Origin: Palsa-506 sp963836355
Lineage (GTDB): Bacteria; Actinomycetota; Actinomycetes; Streptosporangiales; Streptosporangiaceae
Direction of reading: 5' to 3'
Assembly (NCBI GenBank): GCA_963836355.1
Contig: CAWIJO010000010.1
Location: 496,001-560,000 of the forward strand
Length of the DNA stretch: 64,000 nucleotides
Shown: positions 24,210 through 34,189 of the stretch, piece by piece
Layout of the letters: every line of letters starts with the position of its first letter
How positions within the stretch are numbered: position 1 is the stretch's first letter
Program-made: the position numbers and the translations under genes
The notes under the pieces: generated by a model
What the model was told of the DNA's origin: nothing
Databases searched by the model: none
What the model saw: the letters and a program-made list of their open reading frames with translations, nothing else

Positions 24210-27086
24210 ATGCATGCGGCACCGGTGTTTCGGGTGCTCGGGACGCTGCAGGCGGACCGGGACAGCTCCTCCCTGTCGCTGCCCAGCCGCCGGCAGCGGG
24301 CCGTGCTCGCCGCGCTGCTGACTCGGGCCGGGAGGCCGGTGTCGGCGGACGAACTCATCGAGGCGGCCTGGGGCGAGCGACTCCCTGACCACCCGAAGGC
24401 CGCCCTGCACACTGTGCTTTCCCGCCTGCGCACCGCCCTGGGCGCCGAACTGATCAGCGCCGACATTTCCGGATACCGGCTGAACGTCACCGCTGACGGC
24501 GTGGATGCGTCGCAGTTCGAAGCGCTGCGCGAGCGGGCCGCGCACGCCCCGGATGCCGCCGCTGCAGGACTGCTCGACGTGGCCCTCGCACTGTGGCGCG
24601 GCCCGGCGTATGCCGAGTTCGCCGACCGCGACTTTGCCAGCGCGGAGGCGGCACGGCTGAACGAACTGCGCGCGGCCACGGTCGAGGACTACGCCGACCT
24701 CTCGCTGCGATCGGGGCGTGCGACGGACGCGATCGCGCACCTCGAAGCGCTGCAGGCGAGCGAACCGTGGCGCGACCGGTGCGTCGAACTGCTCATGCGT
24801 GCGCTAGGTGGGTCCGGGCGGGCCACCGAGGCGCTACAGGTCTACGACCGGCATCGGCGCGGCCTGGCGGCGGAGTTCGGGCTCGACCCCTCGCCGGCCT
24901 TGCAGGACCTGCAGGCCCGAATCCTCCGCAACGAGCTGCCCGAGGCACCTCGGCCGGTACCGCAGCCGCCGCGCTGGTTCGCCGTCTCGACGCCGTTCGT
25001 CGGCCGCGACACCGAGATGGCGACCCTGTTTGACGCGGTACGCAGCAATCGGCTGGTCACGGTCACCGGCATCGGCGGGGTCGGCAAGACACGGCTGGTC
25101 GCCGAGTCACTGGGCGAACTCGCCGCCCAGCTCAAGATGCCTGTCGCGGTGGCCGAACTGGGCGCCGTACCGGCAGGCGGCGTCGACGGCGCTGTCGCTG
25201 CCGCCCTCGGCGTGGATGTCCGCGACGGCACAGCTCGCGCTGCGGCCAGGGAGTACCTCGGCGCGGGCTCGCAACTGCTCGTGATCGACAACTGCGAACA
25301 CGTGCTCGCCGACGCACGCGAGCTGATCGAGGCGCTGCTGCGCGCCTGTCAGCAGGTGCGGATCATCGCCACCAGCCGGCACCGGCTGGGACTGCCCGAC
25401 GAGCAGGTGCTACCGCTGGATCCGCTGCTCACTGAGGCCGCGGACGTGCCTGCACAACGGTTGCGCTACACCGCACCGGTCCGGCTGTTCGTCGACCGGA
25501 TGCGCCGCTTGCGTCCCACCTTCCCGGTGACCGCAGAAACCGTGGCGCTCAGCGCAGCGGTGTGCCGTCGGCTCGACGGGGTGCCGCTGGCGATCGAGCT
25601 GGCGGCAGCGCAGGTGGCGGCGGTCGGCCTAGCGCCGGTGCTGGACCGGCTGGGCGATCTGGACGTGCTCGCCGACGCCGACGGCGGCATCCGGGCGGTA
25701 CTCGACCGCTCCTGGACCCTGCTCACCCGCAGCGAGCAAGAACTGCTGGCGAGGCTGTCGGTGTTCGCGGCCGACTTCGACCTCGACGCAGTCGAGCATG
25801 CCGGCGGCCCGGCGGCCGCAGTGCGCCTGGCCCGCCTAGCGGACGCGTCGCTGCTGCACGTCACGCACGAGCACGGCCAGGCGCGGTACCGGATGCTGGC
25901 GATCGTGCGCGCCTTCGCCGCCGAACAGCTCCGCGCCGACGGCGCGGCCGGGCCCGCGCGTACCGCGCACGCCCGCTGGATCCGCGACCTGGCGGAGGCC
26001 GCGGCCGCCGACGTCCGGGCAGGGGGTGCCGGCGAGCCGGTGCACCGGCTCCTGGCCTACCGCGCCGATCTGCTCGCGGCGGTGCGCGGGACGGTGGACA
26101 CGGGCGAGGTCGAATTGGCCGGTGCGATCACCGCGGCGCTGGGCTGGTGCACGCACTGGGTGCTTGACGGCGAGTTGCTGAAGCTGGCGCGGGACGTGGC
26201 CTGCGACCCGCGCCTGCCTGCGACGCCGGTCGCCGCGCTCGCGGGAGCGTCCGGCGCGCTCCACGCGGCACAGCTCGGCGACTTGGACGAGGCGCACCAG
26301 CTCGGCACCCGGGCGCTGGCAATCGCGTCCACGCCCGAGGAGCAGTGCATGGCGCTGCAGGCGCTCGGGGTGGCCTGCGTCTACCGCGGTGAGCACGCGG
26401 AATCGATGCGTCACTGGCGGCAGTTGCTCGAACTTCCCGGCGTGCCGGCACCGCTGCGGGTCGACGCGCACGCCACGTTCGCGCTGCTCGCGTGCTTTCA
26501 GTCCGACCAGCCGGCCGCGCGGCAGCACGCGGAGCAGGCCCTGGCCGTCGCCCGGGATGCCGGACCGATCGGGGCCTTCGCGACGTACACGATGGGCGAG
26601 GTCCGTCTGCTGGAGGACCCCGCGACTGCGGTCGAGATCTTCGAACTCGCCGCGACCCAGGCCGAGGCCGGCCGTACCGCGCAGATCGCCGAGGTCGCGC
26701 GCATCGCGCTCGTCTCCGCCCTGGTGCGGCTCGGTCGCCACGACGAGGCGCTGCGGACTTTCCCCGATCTGCTGCATCAGCTGCGCCGCCGGGGCGGATG
26801 GCCGCAGCTGTGGACCAGTCTCCGCATCCTAGCCGAGCTGCTGGAGGCACTCGGCCGCCCGCACGACGCGGCGCTGCTGCTCGCCAGCGCGAGCGTCGAC
26901 CCGTCCGCCCCGCCGGTCACCGGGGACGACGTCCCGCGCTACCGCGAACTGCAGCGCCGGATCGCCGGCCAGATCGGGACCGATGCACACCAGCGGCTGG
27001 CCGATCAGGCGGCCCTGCTCCCCCGGGTCCAGGTCCTGGACCGGGCGGTTGCCGCGCTGGGCATCGCCGCCGGCGCTATGGGGTGA
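24210..27086 (+). CDS. AfsR/SARP-family transcriptional regulator with NB-ARC ATPase
   Basis: The 958-residue regulator begins MHAAPVFRVLGTLQADRDSS. Residues about 10-95 form an OmpR-type winged helix (SRRQRAVLAALLTRAGRPVS, then ADELIEAAWG). About 97-245 is the BTAD helical domain (ALWRGPAYAEFADRDF). About 265-550 is an NB-ARC ATPase with P-loop GIGGVGKTRLV (near 290) and LLVIDNCEHVL. The C-terminal 350 residues are TPR-like Ala/Leu-rich helices. It is divergent from the monooxygenase it probably controls. The alternative upstream ATG (24144) lacks a Shine-Dalgarno and would reach into the neighbour's leader. Confidence 0.87.
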   Translation: MHAAPVFRVLGTLQADRDSSSLSLPSRRQRAVLAALLTRAGRPVSADELIEAAWGERLPDHPKAALHTVLSRLRTALGAELISADISGYRLNVTADGVDASQFEALRERAAHAPDAAAAGLLDVALALWRGPAYAEFADRDFASAEAARLNELRAATVEDYADLSLRSGRATDAIAHLEALQASEPWRDRCVELLMRALGGSGRATEALQVYDRHRRGLAAEFGLDPSPALQDLQARILRNELPEAPRPVPQPPRWFAVSTPFVGRDTEMATLFDAVRSNRLVTVTGIGGVGKTRLVAESLGELAAQLKMPVAVAELGAVPAGGVDGAVAAALGVDVRDGTARAAAREYLGAGSQLLVIDNCEHVLADARELIEALLRACQQVRIIATSRHRLGLPDEQVLPLDPLLTEAADVPAQRLRYTAPVRLFVDRMRRLRPTFPVTAETVALSAAVCRRLDGVPLAIELAAAQVAAVGLAPVLDRLGDLDVLADADGGIRAVLDRSWTLLTRSEQELLARLSVFAADFDLDAVEHAGGPAAAVRLARLADASLLHVTHEHGQARYRMLAIVRAFAAEQLRADGAAGPARTAHARWIRDLAEAAAADVRAGGAGEPVHRLLAYRADLLAAVRGTVDTGEVELAGAITAALGWCTHWVLDGELLKLARDVACDPRLPATPVAALAGASGALHAAQLGDLDEAHQLGTRALAIASTPEEQCMALQALGVACVYRGEHAESMRHWRQLLELPGVPAPLRVDAHATFALLACFQSDQPAARQHAEQALAVARDAGPIGAFATYTMGEVRLLEDPATAVEIFELAATQAEAGRTAQIAEVARIALVSALVRLGRHDEALRTFPDLLHQLRRRGGWPQLWTSLRILAELLEALGRPHDAALLLASASVDPSAPPVTGDDVPRYRELQRRIAGQIGTDAHQRLADQAALLPRVQVLDRAVAALGIAAGAMG

Positions 27087-27417
27087 TTACGATCACGTCA
27101 GGCATCTCTTCGGTGGCAAAACCGCTGCACTGGAGCTCAGACCGGGAACCTATACCGAGCGGATCCCCGGCGGCCCGGCCGGATACTGCGGGTACTACAA
27201 GAAGACCTTCGGCCTGGTCGCCGCCATCTACGCCGCGCTCACCCCAGCGCGGCCCGCCGCCGCGGACCGCGATTTCCTGGCCTTCGCCGAGCAGCACAAC
27301 GCCGGGCGGGAAGGCGGACCAGCTGAGCTGGAGTTCCAGATCGTCCGCGTCATCGCCCCGCACCGCCAGCCGCTGACAACGGCGGTCCAGCGGGTACCAG
27401 CCTCGTGCCTGGCCTGA
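27078..27417 (+). pseudogene. Class I SAM-dependent methyltransferase, C-terminal fragment
   Basis: Codons read WGDYDHVRHLFGGKTAALEL and then YCGYYKKTFGLVAAIYAALT with FLAFAEQHNAGREGGPAELE. This matches the C-terminal part of actinobacterial methyltransferases (LWGDYDHVR.LF...E...FYK.TFGP). The SAM-binding half is absent, and it abuts the end of the AfsR-like gene. Confidence 0.65.
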
Positions 27418-27470
27418 GCGTTCCCGCTCAGCCCGTTAGGCTCGAACTGCCGGCCTCGGTAGGAGTGCCA

Positions 27471-30400
27471 ATGTCCGCCAAGTCGCACAGTGATCGCGTG
27501 CGCGTCGAGCTGCTCGGGACCTTCCGAGCCAGCATCGGAGGCCGCGCTGCGGCCGGCACTGCGTGGCCGGGACGGCGCTCGGCCGAGCTCGTTCAGCTTC
27601 TTGCCCTGGCCGATCGCCACAGCCTTGCCCGGGAACAGGTGACGGAGGCGCTATGGCCGCATCTGGATCCTGATGCCGGGGCGGCGAATCTCCGTAAGGC
27701 TGCTCACCACGCCCGACAGGCGCTCAGCCGCCCGGATGCTGTGGTGCTGCGCGCAGGGCGGGTCACATTGTTCCCTGCGTGCCAGGTGGAGACGGACGTC
27801 GAGCGCTTTGAGCGGACGGCCGGCCTGGCCCTGCGCTCCAAGGACGGTGCCGCCTGCGCCGAAGCGGCCTCAGGTTACACCGGTGACCTGCTGCCCGAGT
27901 CACTCTATGAGGAGTGGACGCAGGCCCGCCGCGCCCATCTGAGATCGCTGCAGGCCAAGCTGTTGCGGCTGAGCGAGCAATGGGACCGGCTCGTGGCCCT
28001 GGAGCCGTCTGATGAGGCGGCGTACCAGGAGCTGATGCGGGCCGAACTGGCGGCCGGCCAGCGGCACGCGGCGATCCGCTGGTACGGGCGGCTGCGCACC
28101 AGCCTGCAGCGCGAGCTGGGCCTGCCGCCCAGTCCGGAGAGCCGTGCCCTGTATGACAAATGCGTCGCCGGGCTCAGCCAGGCCGCGAGCGTCTTCGCGG
28201 GCCGCCAGGCCGAGCTAGTCCAGGCCATGGTCACTCTCCGATCGGCCGAGCAGGGTGACATAGGCGCGCTGGTGGTCCGCGGGCCGGCCGGGATCGGCAA
28301 ATCCGCGCTGTGCCGCCAGGTCGCCGCGCTGGCCAGGCACCGGAGCTGGCTGGTTGTCACCGTGGCGGCTACCATGGCGAGTAGCCCGTATGCACCACTC
28401 GTGAGCGGCATCGAGCAGCTTCTCAGCCGGGATCGCGCGATGCTCGATGCCCTGCCGGATCGGGCCCGCTCGGTGCTAGCCGAGCTCACCTTGCTGGCTT
28501 CGCCGGCCCGCCCGCACGACGGTCGTCTCACCCGGCACTCTGTGATCGGCGCGATCCGGCGGCTGATCCTGGAGTGCCGGGACGTCACCGGCGTGATGCT
28601 GGTCGTCGACGACGCCCAGCTTGCCGACGACGCGACCACGGAAGCGTGCATGCACCTCGCTCGGGCAGGCGGCGGGCTCCCGTTCCTCGTCGTCCTGACC
28701 TATCGCCAGGAAGCAGCCCGGCCGGCGCTGGCACACGGGGTCGCCGCCCTGCACCGAGCCGGCCGGGCCGTGGGGATCGATCTGGGCCCGCTGGATCATG
28801 CTGACGTCGTCGTGCTCGTAGCGAACGCCGCGCCGGCCAGACCGGACGCTCGGGTGCTCAGCCAGATCGCCGAGATCGCACAGGGCAACCCCTTCTTCGC
28901 CCTGGAACTGGCCCGTCACGCCGCGGGCCAGCCCCTGACGGTCACCAGATCGGTCTGGGAGGCAGTCACGGCCCGATTCCTCGACCTGGATGAGTCCACT
29001 GCCGGCATGCTGCGCCGGCTTGCGGTAGCCGGCGATGACATCGACACGGCCGGAGTTCTGGCGCTGACCGGCTTGCCTGAGCCGGAAGCCTTCGCGATGC
29101 TGGACGCCGGCCTTGAGGCCGGCGCGCTGACCGTCTCGGGTGCCCGCTACCGCTTCCGGCACGAACTGGTCCGGCGGGCGCTCGTGGAGCAAGTTCCGCC
29201 GCACCGCAGGATCGCCCTGCACCGCGACGCTGCCCGCCGTCTGGCCGCCGTCGATGCCGAGCCAGCCAGGATCGCCCGGCACTGGCTGGACGGGAACCGG
29301 CCGGGCGAAGCGGCGGGCTGGCTGCTCGCCGCGGCCCGCAAGGCCATCATGCTCGGCGCGTTCACGGACGCCCTCGGCCAGCTCGAGCCGCTGCTGAAGC
29401 ATGCGCCCGGGCATGGGGAGGCGGCCAGGCTGCGCGCGGAGGTCCTCGACGCGCTCGGCGACGGCCGGGCGCCGGCCGCGTATGCGGCTGCGGCGCGGCT
29501 CGCTGGTGAGCCGGAGGCTCACGATCTCCGGGCGATGCAGGCGCTGGCACAGCTCAAGCTCGGCGACGCCAGCGGAGCGCTGCGGACCCTCGACGGCGTC
29601 CGCCCGCCGAGCGTCAGCGGCAGGCTCTGCCACGCGCTCACGCTCAGCGGGGCGGCGGCGATCGGGTTCGGCGATCCCGGCCTCGCGACGACCAAGGCCG
29701 CCGAGAGCCGTCAGCTGGCGCTCCAGCTCCGCGATGCCGGCGCGCTGGTTGAAGCCTCGTGGGCGCAGGCGCTGGCTGCGCACTCGCGCGGCGACCTCCG
29801 CGGCAGCCTGCGGGCAGACCTGCGCGAAACGCACTCCCTCCCAGAGCTAGCGATGCGGGTCTTCGACGGGCAGCTATGCGTAACCCAGCGACTGCTATAC
29901 GGGGCGATGCCGTACTCCGATGTCATCGAATTCGCCGACTCGCTGGCTGCTGAGGCCGAGCGGCTCGGTGCCGCCCGCGGGCACGGCTTCGCGGTGACGC
30001 TGCGCGGGGAGGCCGAGCTGCTCTCGGGGCGGCTCGACGCGGCGGACGCGGACCTCGCCGCGGGCGCCCGCCTGAACCAGGCCATCGGGGCGGCTACTGG
30101 CGAGGCCCTGGCACTGCAGCGGCGGGCGGAAGCCGCCCTGTACCGAGCCCAGCCGGCGCAAGCGGCGGCGCTGGCTGATGAGGCGCTTGCGGTGGCTCGC
30201 GAGTCCGAGGTCGGCTTCCATCTCCTGGATCGCATTTACGGCACCAAGATTGCCGCGGCACGGCCAGCGGACGCGCTGGCCGTCGTGGAGGAAGCCGAGT
30301 CCGCCATCCGCGGCCCGGCGGAAACATGCCCGGGCTGCAAGATCACCCTCGTCGTCCCTGCGGCCATCGCCGCGGCCCTGGCCGGGGACACCGAGCGCGC

Positions 30401-30620
30401 GGTCCGATACGGACAGGCCGCAGAAACCCTGGCCAGGGTCGTCATGCGGCTGCCCGGCTGGGATGCGGCGGTCGAAGAAGTCAAGGGCCATCTCGCGCGG
30501 GCAACTGTCGGCGACCGCACTGCCTCTATTCACTTCCGCGCGGCTGCCGGTGGCTTCCAGCAGTCTGGCCAGCCGCTCGACGCGGCCCGCTGCGTCGCGC
30601 TTGCGTCCGGCCCGGCCTGA
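27471..30620 (+). CDS. SARP-type regulator with BTAD and AAA ATPase domains
   Basis: The 1049-residue protein starts at ATG behind AGGAGTGCCA. It carries an N-terminal winged helix (VELLGTFRASIGGRAAAGTA to HLDPDAGAANLRKAAHHARQ), a BTAD domain (about 100-245; ELGLPPSPESRALYDKCV at its end), and an AAA ATPase with P-loop GPAGIGKSALCR (about 270-281) and Walker B VMLVVDDAQLADD (about 375-387). A long TPR-like C-terminus follows, without a LuxR HTH. The osmC gene lies downstream, and heptamer repeats with 11-bp spacing in that gap fit a SARP site, so osmC is a likely target. Confidence 0.86.
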   Translation: MSAKSHSDRVRVELLGTFRASIGGRAAAGTAWPGRRSAELVQLLALADRHSLAREQVTEALWPHLDPDAGAANLRKAAHHARQALSRPDAVVLRAGRVTLFPACQVETDVERFERTAGLALRSKDGAACAEAASGYTGDLLPESLYEEWTQARRAHLRSLQAKLLRLSEQWDRLVALEPSDEAAYQELMRAELAAGQRHAAIRWYGRLRTSLQRELGLPPSPESRALYDKCVAGLSQAASVFAGRQAELVQAMVTLRSAEQGDIGALVVRGPAGIGKSALCRQVAALARHRSWLVVTVAATMASSPYAPLVSGIEQLLSRDRAMLDALPDRARSVLAELTLLASPARPHDGRLTRHSVIGAIRRLILECRDVTGVMLVVDDAQLADDATTEACMHLARAGGGLPFLVVLTYRQEAARPALAHGVAALHRAGRAVGIDLGPLDHADVVVLVANAAPARPDARVLSQIAEIAQGNPFFALELARHAAGQPLTVTRSVWEAVTARFLDLDESTAGMLRRLAVAGDDIDTAGVLALTGLPEPEAFAMLDAGLEAGALTVSGARYRFRHELVRRALVEQVPPHRRIALHRDAARRLAAVDAEPARIARHWLDGNRPGEAAGWLLAAARKAIMLGAFTDALGQLEPLLKHAPGHGEAARLRAEVLDALGDGRAPAAYAAAARLAGEPEAHDLRAMQALAQLKLGDASGALRTLDGVRPPSVSGRLCHALTLSGAAAIGFGDPGLATTKAAESRQLALQLRDAGALVEASWAQALAAHSRGDLRGSLRADLRETHSLPELAMRVFDGQLCVTQRLLYGAMPYSDVIEFADSLAAEAERLGAARGHGFAVTLRGEAELLSGRLDAADADLAAGARLNQAIGAATGEALALQRRAEAALYRAQPAQAAALADEALAVARESEVGFHLLDRIYGTKIAAARPADALAVVEEAESAIRGPAETCPGCKITLVVPAAIAAALAGDTERAVRYGQAAETLARVVMRLPGWDAAVEEVKGHLARATVGDRTASIHFRAAAGGFQQSGQPLDAARCVALASGPA

Positions 30621-30655
30621 CCACCACCCCACCTTTCCGGCTGCCAGCGATCGGC

Positions 30656-30713
30656 CAGGAACGTTTCGGGAACGTCCGCCTGGCATCGTCGGGCCCGATC
30701 GACAACGTTCCTG
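30656..30713. promoter_or_regulatory. Candidate SARP operator upstream of osmC
   Basis: GGAACGT occurs at 30658-30664 and again at 30669-30675, exactly 11 bp apart. The first copy is part of CAGGAACGTT (30656-30665), which has a perfect inverted partner AACGTTCCTG at 30704-30713. The site lies 22-79 bp before the osmC ATG and just after the SARP-ATPase gene. Confidence 0.55.
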
Positions 30714-30734
30714 ACGACTGGAGGAGGCACTGTC

Positions 30735-31238
30735 ATGGCCGCCGACCTGAAATCCATCCTCGACGGCATCGCGTCCGCGATCGCGGACGACCCGGCCATC
30801 GCGGCGGCTCGGTTGACCGCGGGCTGCGAGCTGGTTGGCGTCACCGAAGTGGACGTCCGGCTGGACGGCCAGATGATCAAGGCCGATCAGCCGCCCGCCC
30901 TCGGCGGCGCGGACGCCGGGCCCAAGCCGGTTGAGCTTGCGCTCGCCGCGCTGGGCTCCTGCCAGGCGATGACCTACCGGTTTTGGTCGGAGAAGCTCGG
31001 CATCCGCTTTGACGACATCCGGGTGAATCTCGACGGCCACATCGACGTCCAGGGAATTCTCGGCCTGCGGGAGGGGATACGCCCGGGATTCGCCGACGTG
31101 GCCGTGCGGGTGCTCATCACCGGGCCGGAGCCGGCTGAGCGGTACGAGCAGCTACGGCAAGCGGTGAACAGCCACTGCCCGGTGCTGGACATCTTCACCC
31201 ATCCGGTACCGGTGACGACCACCATATCCGCGGGCTGA
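30735..31238 (+). CDS. OsmC/Ohr-family protein
   Basis: The 167-residue protein has the OsmC fold signature PKPVELALAALGSCQAMTYR with the peroxidatic Cys, and a second Cys in AVNSHCPVLDIF. These are the pair that reduces organic hydroperoxides in the family. It starts after GGAGGAGGCACTGTC-ATG. It is cytosolic. The SARP-ATPase regulator upstream and the operator-like repeats in the gap suggest regulated expression. Some OsmC paralogues act in sulfur chemistry, which would fit the DsrE gene that follows 66 bp later. Confidence 0.87.
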   Translation: MAADLKSILDGIASAIADDPAIAAARLTAGCELVGVTEVDVRLDGQMIKADQPPALGGADAGPKPVELALAALGSCQAMTYRFWSEKLGIRFDDIRVNLDGHIDVQGILGLREGIRPGFADVAVRVLITGPEPAERYEQLRQAVNSHCPVLDIFTHPVPVTTTISAG

Positions 31239-31303
31239 CCCGCCGCCCACCAGCTATCCGGACCCGCCACCAGGCCACCCAGCAACGGAGCAAGGAGAAT
31301 GTC

Positions 31304-31693
31304 ATGACCAGCACCGTACCGAGCACGGCAGCAACGAAGGCCGTGATCAGCCTGACCACCGGACTCGAGGACCCCGAACGCGTCACCGTCGCGTTCCTGG
31401 TCGCTGTAGCCGCGGCAGAACGAGGCCGCCCGACCTTGATGTTCCTGACCAAGGAAGCAGCCCGTCTGGCGCTGGAGGGCATCGCCACCGCTGTCGCGTG
31501 CGAGGGCTGCCCGCCGCTGGCCGAGCTCACTGATCGGTTCGCCAAGGCAGGCGGCCGCTACCTCGTATGCCCCATCTGCTTCGATACCCGCAAGCTCGAC
31601 AAAAGCCAGCTCGTCGATGCCGCTGACCTGGGCGGCACGGCCCCGATGTGGCAGTGGATCGGTGACGACTGCGCCACGACGTTCAGCTACTGA
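31304..31693 (+). CDS. DsrE-family protein
   Basis: The 129-residue protein begins TKAVISLTTGLEDPERVTVA and has GRPTLMFLTKEAARLAL, then CPPLAELTDRFAKAGGRYLV and CPICFDTRKL. This is the DsrE/DrsE-like Rossmann layout with a CPIC pair near the second half. DsrE-type proteins carry sulfane sulfur or act in thiol chemistry. It follows osmC after 66 bp with AAGGAG 7 nt before ATG, so the two may form an operon. Confidence 0.8.
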   Translation: MTSTVPSTAATKAVISLTTGLEDPERVTVAFLVAVAAAERGRPTLMFLTKEAARLALEGIATAVACEGCPPLAELTDRFAKAGGRYLVCPICFDTRKLDKSQLVDAADLGGTAPMWQWIGDDCATTFSY

Positions 31694-32769
31694 CCCTCCC
31701 CGCTCCTTCTGCGGGATAGCCGAACACCAGGGCAACGTCAGTGTCGCGGCGTCAGGTCTTGATCGCGATGGTCCCGAAGTCGGTCTGCGCGGAACCGGTG
31801 ACGAACAGCTTGCCCCTGCCGGGGCTGACAGCCATCGCTTTGTCGGCCTGTTTGCGGCAGTAGCCACGGGCATGGCCCAAGGTTGCGAAATTGTGTCCCA
31901 GCACGCCTTCCGATGTCCGGTCAGCCACCGGCGCCTGGCAGGCGTGATGCTCACGAAGTTGTCGCCGGCAGCCAGAGAATTACGTCCCAGCCATGCTCAC
32001 AATCAACGACGCCGCGTGCTCATGGCGAGCGATGCCGGTTCTCTGGGGGGTCCAGACCAGGACGAACTGGACGTCCTGACGGTTCCAGCAGGTCAGCGAT
32101 TGATCAAAATCTGGTAGTCACACCACAGGTGTTGCACGAAGCGACCTGTCCTGCGACAGCAGGCTCAAGGCAGCAGCGACAACGAGCACCACACCCACGA
32201 AGACGTATTGCAAAAGCTCTCCGCGAAGGGGTCTGGTGCAACGTCGCACGACAGGCTGGGGACCCGCGGAGAACGCATAACACCCGAATGGCGATCGACT
32301 CGACCTCGACCTCGGCCTCGGCGATGCCCAGGCCGGCCACCCGCTCCGCGAACAGCGGCTCGTCCTGCGTGTCTGCATCGGTGTTTCCTACGATGAGAGG
32401 GCAGTAATTGCGGTCGCGGTCGTTCGCAGGAGCCAGGGGCAAGCGGGAAATCTGGTCCGCGGGCTCGAGGCACCATTTAGCGACCCTGAAGATCGGCTCC
32501 CGGCGTCAGACTCTTAGACGGGTCAGGCCCGCCAAGGAGTAAACGACGTCAGCGAACGACCGCGGCCACAGCCTCTCAGGCCACCCCGCGCCCACGCGAA
32601 CATGCGCGGGCAACTACGTGCGCGCACCACCGCGGCAGCGCCCGGCGCAGCCGGGCCTACCAGGACGGCGGGTCAGCTGCCGGAATTTTCACGCGGTCGG
32701 TCAGGCGATTTGATAGCACAGCGACCGGCCCCGCTGCCGCCGTCAGCGCTATTTGCAGGGCAAGCGCGG
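31694..32769. other. Kilobase without intact genes
   Basis: The minus strand around 31760-31850 reads AMAVSPGRGKLFVTGSAQTD followed by FGTIAIKT, reminiscent of beta-propeller repeat proteins. Around 32118-32215 it reads YVFVGVVLVVAAALSLLSQD, a lone membrane-helix-like stretch. Both are short and interrupted. Nothing else is supported. Confidence 0.35.
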
Positions 32770-34146
32770 CTACCCTGCGGGAGGGATGTTCTGGTTGAGA
32801 CGGAAGAGGTTCCCGGGGTCGTAGCGGGCTTTGAGCTGGGCCAGCCGTGCGTACTTGCCGGCGCCGTATGCGGCTTTAATGCGCTCGTCGCCTTCTTCGG
32901 AGAGGAAGTTCACGTACACCCCACCGGTCGCGTAGGGCTGCAGTGCATCGTGGAAGGCTCGCGCCCACGAGATGTTCGCATCGGCCGCGGCCGACTCTTC
33001 CCACATCGAGATCGCATTGAAGAGGAATCTGCCATCGCGCTGGCCGAAGGCCGTCTCATCGGCGGCGACGCGCGCGGCCGCGCCGCCCCACAAGACAATC
33101 TCGGCGAGGCTGAACGGCGACGGGACTTGCGCCGCGACACCGGCCGCCGCGGTGATCGCGTCGTCGGTGAGCTCGGTGAGATAGCCAGCTTTCCAGTAGG
33201 AGTGCCGCCCCGGCGGCGCGAGCTCATCCTGGATCGACTGCATGACCGTGTACGGCATCGCGTCGATCATCTGGATCGGCGGCGCAAGGTCGAGCCACGG
33301 GCGGAGGACATCGCGTCCTTCGCCGGGGTCACCCGACCAGCACACGATGGCCACGATCGCGGGCTGGAAATGCAGGACTTCCGGCACGAACGGCAGCGGC
33401 GGCGCGGTCACGAATGCGGCCGAGATGCCGAGCTCGTCGGGAGCGGCGCGCGTCTGCTCGCGGTGGAAGGCGAGGATCTCAGCGGCCCGGGCCAGCGGCC
33501 ACCCGATGAGCCCGCCGAGCACCAGCGGCCCGACTGGGTGCAGCCGGTACTCCAGGCTCGTCGCGACGCCGAAGTTGCCGCCGCCGCCCCGCAGCGCCCA
33601 GAACAACTCGGCGTTCTCATCCTCACTGCACACGAGCTGCTCGCCTCGGGCGGTGACGAGATCGACCGAAACCAGGTTGTCGCACGAAAGCCCGAAACGC
33701 CGGGTGAGCCACCCGAACCCGCCCCCGAGCGTGAGGCCAGAGATACCGGTAGTCGAGATCACGCCGCCGGGCGCCGCGAGACCGTGCGCTTGCGTCTCAT
33801 GATCGAATTCCCCCCATCGCACCCCGCCCTGGGCGCGGACCCGGCGCCCGGCGGGGTCGACGCGGATGCCCTGCATGAGCGACAGGTCGATGACGATGCC
33901 GTCATCGCAGGTTCCCTTGCCCGCGGCACTGTGCGCGCCGCCCCGGATCGCGGTCGCCATGCCGCGCTCGCGGGCGAAGTTGACCGCCGTGACAACGTCG
34001 GCCGGCCCGGTGCAGCGCGCGATGACGGACGGGCGCTTGTCGACCATCGCGTTCCACACCGCACGGGCCGCGTCGTAACCGGCGTCACCGGGCATGACCA
34101 GCGGGCCGCGAAATCCTGCCCGCAGCGAGTCAAAGATACTCGTCAC
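32770..34146 (-). CDS. FAD-binding oxidoreductase, BBE (berberine-bridge-like) type
   Basis: The 458-residue enzyme has a PCMH-type FAD domain (VIARCTGPADVVTAVNFARE; AIRGGAHSAAGKGTCDDGIV with the flavin-linking His; GGFGWLTRRFGLSCDNLVSV, possible second covalent link through Cys). It also has a substrate domain and the C-terminal BBE segment YARLAQLKARYDPGNLFRLN. No signal peptide is present, so it is cytosolic. Such enzymes oxidise sugars, alcohols or phenolic metabolites. The GTG start follows GGGGG after 5 nt. A 16-bp direct repeat with 21-bp period sits immediately upstream. Confidence 0.88.
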   Translation of the reverse strand: MTSIFDSLRAGFRGPLVMPGDAGYDAARAVWNAMVDKRPSVIARCTGPADVVTAVNFARERGMATAIRGGAHSAAGKGTCDDGIVIDLSLMQGIRVDPAGRRVRAQGGVRWGEFDHETQAHGLAAPGGVISTTGISGLTLGGGFGWLTRRFGLSCDNLVSVDLVTARGEQLVCSEDENAELFWALRGGGGNFGVATSLEYRLHPVGPLVLGGLIGWPLARAAEILAFHREQTRAAPDELGISAAFVTAPPLPFVPEVLHFQPAIVAIVCWSGDPGEGRDVLRPWLDLAPPIQMIDAMPYTVMQSIQDELAPPGRHSYWKAGYLTELTDDAITAAAGVAAQVPSPFSLAEIVLWGGAAARVAADETAFGQRDGRFLFNAISMWEESAAADANISWARAFHDALQPYATGGVYVNFLSEEGDERIKAAYGAGKYARLAQLKARYDPGNLFRLNQNIPPAG

Positions 34147-34152
34147 AGCAGC

Positions 34153-34189
34153 CCCCGATTACTGTGAGATATTCCCCGATTACTGTGAG
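34153..34189. promoter_or_regulatory. Direct repeat, 16 bp with 21-bp period, upstream of the BBE oxidoreductase
   Basis: CCCCGATTACTGTGAG occurs at 34153-34168 and 34174-34189. The 21-bp spacing is two helical turns and the first copy ends 7 bp before the GTG start. Binding of a regulator here would block initiation. No family is recognised for the motif. Confidence 0.6.
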
